Assembly (NCBI RefSeq): GCF_013364155.1
Contig: NZ_CP054916.1
Coordinates: 7,408,001-7,472,000, forward strand
Length of the DNA: 64,000 bases
DNA from: Streptomyces sp. NA02950
GTDB lineage: Bacteria; Actinomycetota; Actinomycetes; Streptomycetales; Streptomycetaceae
Direction of reading: 5' to 3'
Of the stretch, positions 28,260-37,323 are shown one piece after another (within the stretch, counting starts at the first letter, position 1; the number at the start of each line of letters is the position of its first letter). Position numbers and translations under genes: made by a program. Below the pieces are notes generated by a model. It was not told the origin of the DNA and did not search any database. It worked only from the letters and a program-made list of their open reading frames with translations.

Positions 28260-29129
28260 CTACGCCGCGGCCTCCTGCTCGGCCTCCACCTGCTGGTTCC
28301 ACTCCCGCTTGGACGCCTGCCAGCCGTCCTCGTTGTGGCCGCGCCGCCAGTAGCCGGAGATCGACAGCCACTCGCGCGGAACCTGCCGCTCCAGGCGCAG
28401 ATGACGGCGGATCTCCTTCACGAAACCCGCCTCGCCGTGGACGAAGGCGTGGACCTGGCCCGGCGGGAACTCCAGCGAGCGCACGGCCTCCACCAGCGCC
28501 TGGCCCACCGGCGCTCCGCCCCGGTGCAGCCAGACGATGTCGGCCCCCTCCGGCAGGATGAGCTTGTGCTCCTCCTCCGGACCCGCGACCTCCACGAAGG
28601 CGCGCACCGGAGCGCGGTCCGCGCCACCGGGTCCGCCCGGCTGTCCGGCGAGCCGCTCCAGCGCGGTGGCGATCGCGGGCAGCGCGCTCTCGTCCCCCGC
28701 GAGCAGATGCCAGTCCGCGTCCGCGCTCGGCGCGTACGCACCGCCCGGGCCCAGCAGGTGGATCTCCTGGCCGGGCTCGGCCTGCCGCGCCCAGGGCCCG
28801 GCCAGCCCCTCGTCGCCGTGGACCACGAAGTCGAGGGCCAGCTCGCGCGCCGCCGGGTCCCAGGTGCGCACCGTGTAGGTACGCGTCACCGGCCACTGGT
28901 CGCGCGGGAAGTCGGCCCGGATCCGCTCGATGTCGAACGGCTCGGGATAGCTGACACCCGGAGCCGGGAAGAGCAGCTTGACGTAGTGGTCGGTCCACTC
29001 GCCCGCAGAGAACGCGGCCAGGCCGTCACCGCCCAGCACCACCCGCACCATATGCGGGGTGAGCTGCTCGGTGCGCACCACATGGGCCTGGTGGGGTCGC
29101 GGACTCCTGCGGGCCGGACGGTCTGCCAT
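28260..29129 (-). CDS. Siderophore-interacting protein (FAD ferric-siderophore reductase)
   Basis: 289 residues. The N-terminal FAD-binding barrel contains RTYTVRTWD, the RxYTxR flavin motif. A NAD(P)H-binding half follows with HLLAGDESALPAIATAL, and the typical C-terminal region is LSISGYWRRGHNEDGWQASK. It reduces ferric siderophores in the cytosol to release iron. It starts at ATG 29129 behind GGGGAGA. An iron-box palindrome 26 bp upstream indicates repression by DmdR/IdeR under iron sufficiency. Confidence 0.95.
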   Translation of the reverse strand: MADRPARRSPRPHQAHVVRTEQLTPHMVRVVLGGDGLAAFSAGEWTDHYVKLLFPAPGVSYPEPFDIERIRADFPRDQWPVTRTYTVRTWDPAARELALDFVVHGDEGLAGPWARQAEPGQEIHLLGPGGAYAPSADADWHLLAGDESALPAIATALERLAGQPGGPGGADRAPVRAFVEVAGPEEEHKLILPEGADIVWLHRGGAPVGQALVEAVRSLEFPPGQVHAFVHGEAGFVKEIRRHLRLERQVPREWLSISGYWRRGHNEDGWQASKREWNQQVEAEQEAAA

Positions 29130-29154
29130 GGCGATCTCCCCTGATCAACAAGAG

Positions 29155-29173
29155 TTAGGGTTACCTAACCTAA
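29155..29173. promoter_or_regulatory. Iron box (IdeR/DmdR/DtxR-type operator)
   Basis: TTAGGGTTACCTAACCTAA is a 19-bp near-palindrome matching the actinobacterial consensus TTAGGTTAGGCTAACCTAA closely when read on the minus strand. It sits just upstream of the siderophore-interacting protein start and within 5 bp of the end of the exonuclease gene. Confidence 0.9.
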
Positions 29174-29177
29174 CAGC

Positions 29178-30104
29178 TCATCCCTCAAGGGTGGACAGAA
29201 GGCGACGCAAAGATCCGCCCAAACCCCAGCGCTCCTCCAGCGCGCCGAGCGCCCCCGGATCGCGCGGCCGCCGCGGCAGCGCGGGGTCGAAGGCGGGCAG
29301 GGGCACGTCCTGGGCCACCCGCACCACCTTCGGGGCCACCGCGACATACGCCCGGGCCTCGTCCAGCCGCTTGCGCTGCGAGGGGGTCAGCTTCGAGGCC
29401 GGGTCGTCCACGGCGGCCATGATCCCGGCCAGATCGCCATGGGCGGCGAGCAGCTTGGCCGCGGTCTTCTCGCCGATGCCGGGCACCCCCGGCAGTCCGT
29501 CGCTCGGGTCGCCGCGCAGCAGCGCCAGATCCGCGTACCCCGGGCCGTCCACGCCGTACTTCTCGCGCAGCATCGCCTCGTCCACCAGCTGGAGGGTGCC
29601 CACCCCCTTGACCGGATAGAGCACCCGCGCCTGCCGCCCGTCGTCGACCAGCTGGAACAGATCGCGGTCGCCGGTGACGATGTCGACCGGTCCGGTGGCC
29701 CGGCCCGCGAGCGTGCCGATCACATCGTCGGCCTCGTACTCCGCGGCGCCCACCCGTGCGATGCCCACCGCGTCCAGCACCGCGTCGATCACCGGGACCT
29801 GCGGGGAGAGGGTGTCCGGCACCTCCTCCTGGTCCACCCCGGCCCCCTCGGGGGCCTCCCCGGCCACCCGGTGCGCCTTGTAGGTGGGGATCAGGGCGAC
29901 CCGCCAGCCGGGCCGCCAGTCGAAGTCCATGCAGGCCACCAGGTCGTCCGGCCGGTGGTCCTGCACCAGCCGGGCGATGAAGTCGAGCAGACCGCGCACG
30001 GCGTTCACCGGAGTCCCGTCCGGAGATCTGACCGAATCCGGCACTCCGAAATAGGCTCGGAAGTAGAGAGAGGCGGTATCGAGAAGCATCAGGCGTCGCG
30101 TCAC
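29178..30104 (-). CDS. 5'-3' exonuclease (PIN/FEN-like)
   Basis: 308 residues from GTG 30104 (VTRRLMLLDTASLYFRAYFG); an ATG at 30113 is the alternative. A stand-alone version of the DNA polymerase I 5'-nuclease domain. The metal-binding acidic residues are in LMLLDTASL, ACMDFDWRP, EYEADDVIGTLA and VTGDRDLFQL. The helix-hairpin-helix is GDPSDGLPGVPGIGEKTAAKLL. It probably removes RNA primers or flaps. It is divergent from the betaine importer operon. Confidence 0.94.
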   Translation of the reverse strand: MTRRLMLLDTASLYFRAYFGVPDSVRSPDGTPVNAVRGLLDFIARLVQDHRPDDLVACMDFDWRPGWRVALIPTYKAHRVAGEAPEGAGVDQEEVPDTLSPQVPVIDAVLDAVGIARVGAAEYEADDVIGTLAGRATGPVDIVTGDRDLFQLVDDGRQARVLYPVKGVGTLQLVDEAMLREKYGVDGPGYADLALLRGDPSDGLPGVPGIGEKTAAKLLAAHGDLAGIMAAVDDPASKLTPSQRKRLDEARAYVAVAPKVVRVAQDVPLPAFDPALPRRPRDPGALGALEERWGLGGSLRRLLSTLEG

Positions 30105-30268
30105 GCCTCGCATGATGCCGTACCCCACGGACATGAACGCATGGAGAGTGTGAAGTGGGCCACCGCAGGGTTTACGCCGACCGGATCGGGGCAGGCGCGC
30201 CCGCGGAACAAATTCATTCAACGATTCAACTACTGCAAGGGGCATGCGGTCCGATATCGCGTCGCTCC

Positions 30269-30302
30269 ACGACCCGCCGGCGGGGGTGGCGGGTCGTTTT
30301 TT
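30269..30302 (+). terminator. Intrinsic terminator in the leader of the betaine importer operon
   Basis: A perfect 10-bp stem (30269-30278 with 30288-30297), a 9-base loop and six Ts ending at 30302, only 21 bases before the GTG start at 30324. The upstream neighbour is on the other strand, so no plus-strand gene needs terminating here. It is best read as a transcriptional attenuator. Confidence 0.75.
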
Positions 30303-30323
30303 GGTGCTACCTGAGAGGTGTAC

Positions 30324-31472
30324 GTGTCCAAGCTGCGAGCTGAACGCCTGTACAAGGTGTTCGGCAGACGACCCGATGAGGCGGTGTCGAAACTCGAGGG
30401 CGGCACCGACCGTGAGACCTTGCGTGCGGAGGGTACGACGGCGGCGGTCGTCGACGCCTCCTTCGACGTCGAGGCGGGCCAGATATTCGTCGTCATGGGT
30501 CTGTCCGGATCTGGTAAGTCCACCCTGCTGCGCATGCTCAACGGACTCCTGGAGCCGACCGCGGGACGCGTGCACTTCGACGGCCACGATCTGACCGCAC
30601 TCGACCCGCGCGATCTGCGCCAGGTGCGCTCCCACAAGATCAGCATGGTCTTCCAGCACTTCGCCCTCTTCCCGCACCGCAGTGTGCTGGAGAACGCCGC
30701 TTACGGCCTGGAGGTCCAGGGCGTACCGGGCAAGGAGCGGTTCAAGCGCGCCGCCGAGGCGCTGGAGATGGTGGGGCTCGGCGGCTGGGAGCGGTCCTGG
30801 CCCGACGAGCTGTCCGGCGGTATGCAGCAGCGCGTCGGCCTCGCCCGCGCCCTGGCCACCGACGCCGATCTGCTGCTGATGGACGAGTCCTTCAGCGCGC
30901 TCGACCCGCTGATCCGCCGCGATATGCAGGACCAGCTGCTCCAGCTCCAGAGGCGGCTCAAGAAGACGATCGTCTTCATCACCCACGACCTCAACGAGGC
31001 CATGCGGCTCGGTGACCGCATCGCCGTCATGCGCGACGGCCGGATCGTCCAGATCGGCAGCGCCGAGGACATCCTGGTCTCCCCGGCCAACGACTACGTC
31101 GCCTCCTTCATCCAGGACGTCGACCGCAGCCGGGTGCTCACCGCCGGAGCGATCATGACCGAGCCCGGCGAGGTGCTGGGCACCACCACCGATGACGGCA
31201 CCACGCTCCGCACCGAGCGGGACGTACTGGACGCCGCCCCCGCCACCGTCACCGCGGACACCCCGATCATCGAGCTGTTCACGCCCTGCTCCCGCAGCGG
31301 TGTGGCGGTCGCCGTGACCGACGACGACGGCTCGCTCGTCGGTGTCGTCTCCCGCGCCCGGCTGCTCGCCGTCCTCGGCGACGGCGACGACGGTCCCGAC
31401 GGTGCGAACCCACCGGCACCCGGCGAACCGGACGCTCCCGCGTCCGTGAAGAAGGTGATCTCCGGTGCCTAG
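30324..31472 (+). CDS. Glycine betaine/proline-type ABC importer, ATP-binding subunit
   Basis: 382 residues from GTG 30324, five bases after GAGAGG. ProV/OpuAA family: Walker A GLSGSGKST, signature LSGGMQQRVGLARAL, Walker B LLLMDESFSALDP, and switch His in FITHDLNE. The long N-terminal region before Walker A is typical of osmoprotectant importers. A CBS domain near the C-terminus (ATVTADTPIIELF, GVAVAVTDDDGSLVGVVSRARL) usually senses ionic strength or nucleotides such as c-di-AMP. Its stop overlaps the permease start by 8 bases, so the two are translationally coupled. Confidence 0.95.
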   Translation: MSKLRAERLYKVFGRRPDEAVSKLEGGTDRETLRAEGTTAAVVDASFDVEAGQIFVVMGLSGSGKSTLLRMLNGLLEPTAGRVHFDGHDLTALDPRDLRQVRSHKISMVFQHFALFPHRSVLENAAYGLEVQGVPGKERFKRAAEALEMVGLGGWERSWPDELSGGMQQRVGLARALATDADLLLMDESFSALDPLIRRDMQDQLLQLQRRLKKTIVFITHDLNEAMRLGDRIAVMRDGRIVQIGSAEDILVSPANDYVASFIQDVDRSRVLTAGAIMTEPGEVLGTTTDDGTTLRTERDVLDAAPATVTADTPIIELFTPCSRSGVAVAVTDDDGSLVGVVSRARLLAVLGDGDDGPDGANPPAPGEPDAPASVKKVISGA

Positions 31473-34086
31473 GATTCCGCTCGGCGACTGGATCAATTCC
31501 GGCGTCAACTGGCTCCGCGACAACCTGAGCTGGCTCTTCGACTTCATCACCTCCGTCGTGCAGGGCATGTACGACGTGGTGAACTCGGTGCTCAGCGCCC
31601 CCGAGCCGCTGCTGATGGCGGGCATCCTCGCGGTGCTCGCCTGGTGGCTGCGCGGCCTGCTGCCCGCCGTCCTCGCCTTCGCGGGCTTCGCGCTCATCGA
31701 TTCGATCGAGCTGTGGGACGAGGCGATGAACACCCTCGCGCTGGTGCTGGTCGCCGGTGTGATCACCATCGTGTTCGCGGTGCCGCTGGGCATCTGGGCC
31801 TCCCGCAACCGCACCGTGAGCGCGGCGATCCGCCCGGTGCTGGACTTCATGCAGACGATGCCCGCCTTCGTCTATCTGATCCCCGGCATCTTCTTCTTCG
31901 GCCTCGGGGTGGTCCCCGGTGTCGTCGCGACCATCATCTTCTCGATGCCCCCGGGCGTCCGGATGACGGAACTGGGCATCCGCCAGGTGGATGCCGAGCT
32001 GGTCGAGGCGGCCGACGCGTTCGGCACCCATCCGCGCCGCACCCTGCTCCGCATCCAGCTGCCGCTCGCCCTGCCCACCATCATGGCGGGCATCAACCAG
32101 GTGATCATGCTGGCGCTGTCCATGGTCGTCATCGCCGGTATGGTCGGCGCCGCGGGCCTCGGAGCCACCGTCTTCCAGGCGATCAGCTCCGTCGATGTGG
32201 CGATGGGCTTCGAGGGCGGCATCGCGGTGGTCATCCTGGCCATGTACCTGGACCGGATGACAAGCGCGCTCAACCAGCGCGTCTCCCCGCTCGCCCGCCG
32301 CGCGCTGGCCAAGGAGCGGGCCAAGGGACTCCGCGGTGCGAAGGTGCTCCACTGGCGGCCCGCGACCTCGGTCGCCATGGTCGGCGTGGTGGTCCTGGCC
32401 CTGGTCGCCGGCGGGATGAAGATGTTCGGCGGCAACGAGGCCGGTCCCACCGTCACCGCCGACGTCGGCAAGGGCCAGTCGATCAACATCGGCTACATCA
32501 ACTGGGACGAGGGCATCGCCTCCACCTTCCTGTGGAAGGAGCTGCTGGAGCAGCGCGGCTTCAAGCCCAAGGTGCAGTCGTACGACGTCGGCGCCCTGTG
32601 GACCGGTATGGCCGCGGGCAACGTCGACCTCCAGACCGACGCCTGGCTGCCCGCCACCCACGCGGCGTACTGGTCGAAGTACAAGAACAAGCTGGAGAAG
32701 CTCGGCTCCTGGTACGACAAGACCTCGCTGGAGGTCGCGGTGCCGTCGTACGTCAAGGGCGTGAAGTCTCTCGAGGACCTCAAGAGCAAGTCCTCCACCT
32801 TCCAGAAGAAGATCATCGGCATTGAGCCCGGCGCCGGTGAGATGAAGCTGATGCAGAACAAGGTCATTCCGGAGTACGGGCTCAAGAACTACACCCTGGT
32901 CAAGGGCTCCACCGCGGCGATGCTGACCCAGCTGGAGCGCTCGTACGCCAAGAAGGAGCCGATCGCGGTCACCCTGTGGTCCCCCCACTGGGCGTACGAC
33001 AAGTACAAGCTCACCAAGCTCAAGGACCCCAAGGGCGCCTTCGGCAAGGGCGATCACCTCGACGCCATCGCGCGCAAGGGCTTCTCGAAGGAGAACCCGC
33101 AGGTCGCGAAGTGGATGAAGCACTTCAAGCTGAGCGAGAAGCAGCTCGGCAGCCTGGAGTCGGCGATCCAGGACGCGGGCAAGGGCAAGGAACAGGAGGG
33201 CGTGCGCGCCTGGCTGAAGAAGAACCCCGGCATGGTCAACAAGCTCGCTCCGGTGCCCGGCGGTGGCGGCGACCAGAAGGGCAAGGACGCCGGTGCCGCG
33301 CCCAAGATCGGCTACTTCCCGTGGGACGAGGACATCGCCACCACCTATCTGTGGAAGAACGTCCTGGAGCGGCGCGGCTACAAGCCGGAGATCAATCAGT
33401 ACGACGTCGGGTCGATGTTCACCGGTATGAGCAGCGGGCAGGTCGACGTCGAATTCGACGGCTGGCTGCCGGTCGCGCAGAAGCCGTACTGGGACCGGTA
33501 CAAGAAGAATCTCGTCGATGTCGGGGCGTGGTACGACAAGACCTCGCTCGAGATCGCCGTGCCCTCCTACGTCAAGGACGTGAAGTCCCTGGCGGACCTC
33601 AAGGGCAAGTCCGGCCTCTTCAAGGGCAGGATCGTCGGCATCGAGCCGGGCACCGGCGAGATGAAGCTGCTCAAGGGCAAGGTCCTCAAGCAGTACGGCC
33701 TGGACAAGGAGTACGAGGTCACAGGCGGCTCCTCCCCGGCGATGCTGGCGCAGCTCCAGCGCTCGTACGCCAAGAAGGAGCCGGTGGCCGTCGTCCTGTG
33801 GTCCCCGCACTGGGCGTACGACAAGTACAAGCTCACCAAGCTGGCGGACCCGAAGAAGGCGTTCGGGGCCAACAACCAGCTGCACACCCTCGCCAACAAG
33901 TCCTTCCCGCAGAAGTACCCGGAGTTCAACGGGTGGCTGAAGAAGTGGCACATGAGCGAGAAGGAGCTGGCGAGCCTTGAGGCGGCCGTGCAGGACGCGG
34001 GCAAGGGCAACGAGGAGAAGGGTGTCCAGAAGTGGATGGACGCCCACCCCGGCATCGTGGACCAGATGGCGCCGGTGACTTCCTGA
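31465..34086 (+). CDS. Betaine-type ABC importer: permease fused to two substrate-binding domains
   Basis: 873 residues. The N-terminal permease half (about 1-285) has membrane segments and the EAA loop ELVEAADAFGTHPRRTLLRIQLPLA. Another membrane helix (about 300-320) precedes substrate-binding domain 1 (about 335-590) and domain 2 (about 612-873). Both are OpuAC/ProX-like, with the aromatic residues of the betaine cage in GYINWDEG/GYFPWDED, DAWLPATHAAYW/DGWLPVAQKPYW and LWSPHWAYDKYKLTKL. The domains are clearly tandem duplicates. Fused permease-receptor proteins are known (OpuABC), usually with one receptor; two per chain would give four per transporter dimer. Confidence 0.94.
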   Translation: MPRIPLGDWINSGVNWLRDNLSWLFDFITSVVQGMYDVVNSVLSAPEPLLMAGILAVLAWWLRGLLPAVLAFAGFALIDSIELWDEAMNTLALVLVAGVITIVFAVPLGIWASRNRTVSAAIRPVLDFMQTMPAFVYLIPGIFFFGLGVVPGVVATIIFSMPPGVRMTELGIRQVDAELVEAADAFGTHPRRTLLRIQLPLALPTIMAGINQVIMLALSMVVIAGMVGAAGLGATVFQAISSVDVAMGFEGGIAVVILAMYLDRMTSALNQRVSPLARRALAKERAKGLRGAKVLHWRPATSVAMVGVVVLALVAGGMKMFGGNEAGPTVTADVGKGQSINIGYINWDEGIASTFLWKELLEQRGFKPKVQSYDVGALWTGMAAGNVDLQTDAWLPATHAAYWSKYKNKLEKLGSWYDKTSLEVAVPSYVKGVKSLEDLKSKSSTFQKKIIGIEPGAGEMKLMQNKVIPEYGLKNYTLVKGSTAAMLTQLERSYAKKEPIAVTLWSPHWAYDKYKLTKLKDPKGAFGKGDHLDAIARKGFSKENPQVAKWMKHFKLSEKQLGSLESAIQDAGKGKEQEGVRAWLKKNPGMVNKLAPVPGGGGDQKGKDAGAAPKIGYFPWDEDIATTYLWKNVLERRGYKPEINQYDVGSMFTGMSSGQVDVEFDGWLPVAQKPYWDRYKKNLVDVGAWYDKTSLEIAVPSYVKDVKSLADLKGKSGLFKGRIVGIEPGTGEMKLLKGKVLKQYGLDKEYEVTGGSSPAMLAQLQRSYAKKEPVAVVLWSPHWAYDKYKLTKLADPKKAFGANNQLHTLANKSFPQKYPEFNGWLKKWHMSEKELASLEAAVQDAGKGNEEKGVQKWMDAHPGIVDQMAPVTS

Positions 34087-34112
34087 CCCACCGCGTCACC
34101 GCCACGACCGCC

Positions 34113-34156
34113 CGCCGCCGCGGTCCGGAGCTTCCCCGCTCCGGGCCGCGGCGGCG
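34113..34156 (+). terminator. Intrinsic terminator after the importer operon
   Basis: A 19-bp stem (34113-34131 with 34138-34156, one wobble) with a 6-base loop, 27 bp after the permease stop. Confidence 0.85.
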
Positions 34157-34220
34157 GCGTACCGGCCGCTGCCGTCCGCTCGGCGGGTGCGAAGTGGCCC
34201 GGGGGCGGTGGGAAATTCGG

Positions 34221-34250
34221 ATGACGGCCCCGGGGAAGCGGCCCTAGGGT
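34221..34250 (+). promoter_or_regulatory. Probable vegetative promoter of the Y-RNA/TROVE locus
   Basis: ATGACG at 34221-34226 and TAGGGT at 34245-34250 are separated by 18 bases, a fair match to Streptomyces vegetative promoters (TTGAC and TAGRRT). Transcription would start near 34257, just before the structured RNA. Confidence 0.45.
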
Positions 34251-34256
34251 CGTACC

Positions 34257-34365
34257 CGTGAACGCACCTCCCGGTGCGAAGACGACGGTTACTTCGGTCG
34301 ATTTGGGTTCGATTCCTGAAACACTCCGCCCCGCGCGGAGTGGGAAACTCCGTCGTCGCCTCTGA
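34257..34365 (+). ncRNA. Probable Y-RNA-like (YrlA-type) transcript with tRNA-like T-arm
   Basis: Upstream of the Ro/TROVE gene. A perfect 8-bp stem (34281-34288 with 34350-34357) closes a domain. Inside it are a T-arm mimic, stem 34302-34307/34315-34320 around the 7-base loop TTCGATT (34308-34314), and a perfect 8-bp hairpin 34322-34329/34335-34342. GGTTCGATTCC is the diagnostic tRNA T-loop sequence, yet there is no acceptor stem or CCA, so it is not a tRNA. Bacterial Y RNAs of the YrlA class carry such a tRNA-like module and are encoded beside Ro genes. The ends are approximate. Confidence 0.6.
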
Positions 34366-34514
34366 TCTCGGGAGACGCGCGCACACCTGCGCCGGCGCCC
34401 GGTGCGCGGGCAGCGGTTACTTCCCTTCCGCGAAAACACCGCCGCCACCTCGATCCCGGGCGCCGCCGCCGAGTCCGTGCGCGGTCTCCTCCTGTGCTCA
34501 CTCGGGGGAGAAGC

Positions 34515-36125
34515 ATGAGCAAGTTCAACCGCGCCGCGCGGCGCACCGCCACGGCGACCACCTCCGAGGGCGGCGCCGCCGTCACGCGCGACACCAAGTC
34601 CGAACTGGTGCTGCTCGCCGTGGTCAACATGGTCGGTGAGCAGACCTTCTACGAGTCCTCCGACGACCGCGACAACCGCTTCCGCGGTCTGGTCCGCGCC
34701 GTCGCCGTCGAGGACGCCGACTGGACGGCCCGCTTCATCACCTGGCTGCGCGCCGAGGCCCAGCTGCGCAGCGCCTCGCTCGTCGCCGCCGCCGAGGCCG
34801 TCAAGGCGCGCCTGGAGGCCGGGCTGCACGGCGACAGCCGCCGCCTCGTGGACGCCGCGTGTCTGCGCGCCGACGAGCCCGGCGAACTGCTCGCCTACTG
34901 GACGGCCACCTTCGGCCGTGCCGTGCCCAAGCCCGTCAAGCGCGGTCTGGCCGACGCCGCCCGCCGCCTCTACACCGAGCGCGCCCTGCTGAAGTACGAC
35001 ACCGCGAGCCACGGCTTCCGCTTCGCGGATGTCCTGGAGCTGGTGCACGCCGCCCCGGACCCGGACAAGCCGTGGCAGGGCGAGCTCTTCCGGCACGCCG
35101 TCGACCGCCGCCACCAGAAGGACGCGGCGGCGCCGCCGGTCTCGCTGCGCATGCTGCGCGCCCGCGCCCGGCTGATGGCGCTGCCGCAGTGGGAGCGCCG
35201 CGCGGTGCTGGAGCGGCCGGACGCCGCCGAGGCGCTGGCCGCCGCGGGGATGACCTGGGAGGCGCTGGCGGGCTGGCTCCAGGGGCCGATGGACGCGGTG
35301 GCCTGGCAGGCGGTGCTGCCGTCCATGGGCTACATGGCGCTGCTGCGGAACCTGCGCAACTTCGACCAGGCGGGCGGGACCGGGCTGCCGGACGAGGTCG
35401 CCGAGCGGGTCGCCGCCCGGCTGGCCGACCCCGCCGAGGTCGCCCGCTCCCGCCAGTTCCCGTACCGCTTCCTGTCCGCCTACCGGGCCGCGCCGTCGCT
35501 GCGCTGGGGCCACGCGCTGGACAAGGCGCTGACGGCCGCCACGACGTCCGTGCCGAAGCTGCCCGGCCGCACCCTGGTGCTCGTGGACACCTCGGCCTCG
35601 ATGCTGAGCACGGTCTCCGGCCGCTCCCAGGTGCGCCACGTGGACGTCGGCGCGCTGTTCGGGGTGGCGCTGGCCCACCGCGGCTGCCAGGTGGACCTGG
35701 TGGGCTTCGCCTCGGGGCACTTCACCCACCGGCCGGCCACGGGCGGTTCGGCGCTGCGCGGGATCGAGGAGTTCTGCGCGCGCGTCGGCGAGGTGGGCCA
35801 CGGCACCGAACTCGCCGCGGCGCTGCGGAACACCTACCGCGACCACGACCGGGTGGTCGTCATCTCGGACATGCAGACGTTCCCGTTCGCCGCCGACGGC
35901 CCCTCCGTCCCGGCCTCGGAGGCCGTCCCCGCGCGGGTGCCGGTGTTCGGCGTCGACACCACCGGGTACGCGGCCTCCTCCATCGACACCCGGCGGCCCG
36001 GCCGGTACGAGATCGGCGGCTTCAGCGACAAGCTGTTCACCATGGTGGGACTGCTGTCGGAGCAGGGCGGTGGCGCCGGCCGGCCGGTCTGGCCGTGGGA
36101 GGAGCGGAGGCCCGCGGCGGCCTGA
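34515..36125 (+). CDS. Ro60-like TROVE-domain RNA-binding protein
   Basis: 536 residues from ATG 34515 behind GGGGGAGAA. The N-terminal two-thirds is the TROVE ring of helical repeats (FRGLVRAVAVEDADWTARFI, LRSASLVAAAEAVKARLEAG, MGYMALLRNLRNFDQAG). The C-terminal von Willebrand A domain has the metal-site motif DTSASM at about residue 357 and ISDMQTFPF. Ro proteins bind misfolded RNAs in the ring and Y RNA on the outside. In bacteria (Rsr) they work with nucleases such as PNPase in RNA decay and stress survival. A candidate Y RNA lies directly upstream. Confidence 0.95.
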   Translation: MSKFNRAARRTATATTSEGGAAVTRDTKSELVLLAVVNMVGEQTFYESSDDRDNRFRGLVRAVAVEDADWTARFITWLRAEAQLRSASLVAAAEAVKARLEAGLHGDSRRLVDAACLRADEPGELLAYWTATFGRAVPKPVKRGLADAARRLYTERALLKYDTASHGFRFADVLELVHAAPDPDKPWQGELFRHAVDRRHQKDAAAPPVSLRMLRARARLMALPQWERRAVLERPDAAEALAAAGMTWEALAGWLQGPMDAVAWQAVLPSMGYMALLRNLRNFDQAGGTGLPDEVAERVAARLADPAEVARSRQFPYRFLSAYRAAPSLRWGHALDKALTAATTSVPKLPGRTLVLVDTSASMLSTVSGRSQVRHVDVGALFGVALAHRGCQVDLVGFASGHFTHRPATGGSALRGIEEFCARVGEVGHGTELAAALRNTYRDHDRVVVISDMQTFPFAADGPSVPASEAVPARVPVFGVDTTGYAASSIDTRRPGRYEIGGFSDKLFTMVGLLSEQGGGAGRPVWPWEERRPAAA

Positions 36126-37215
<1,090 letters not shown>

Positions 37216-37323
37216 GGCTCCGTCTCGTCGGTCCTGACCGGAGCCGGTGCCCCTGCTTGCGGTCATCCGAGGGCCGGAGCGGCATCGGCTGCTCTCGGTT
37301 CGAGCGCGCCGTACGGTGGAGCG

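Noticed and set aside
30113..30268. A named riboswitch (such as the c-di-AMP ydaO class) before the betaine importer
   Set aside because: I could not match the leader to any conserved riboswitch core by eye; only the terminator itself is supported.
29178..31850. 890-residue minus-strand frame extending the exonuclease through the importer genes
   Set aside because: Only the part after 30104 matches a protein family; the rest is antisense to a well-supported ABC ATPase and permease.
34281..34357. A true tRNA gene in front of TROVE
   Set aside because: The T-arm sequence is present, but no 7-bp acceptor stem, anticodon arm or CCA could be placed around it; a tRNA mimic in a Y-like RNA fits better.
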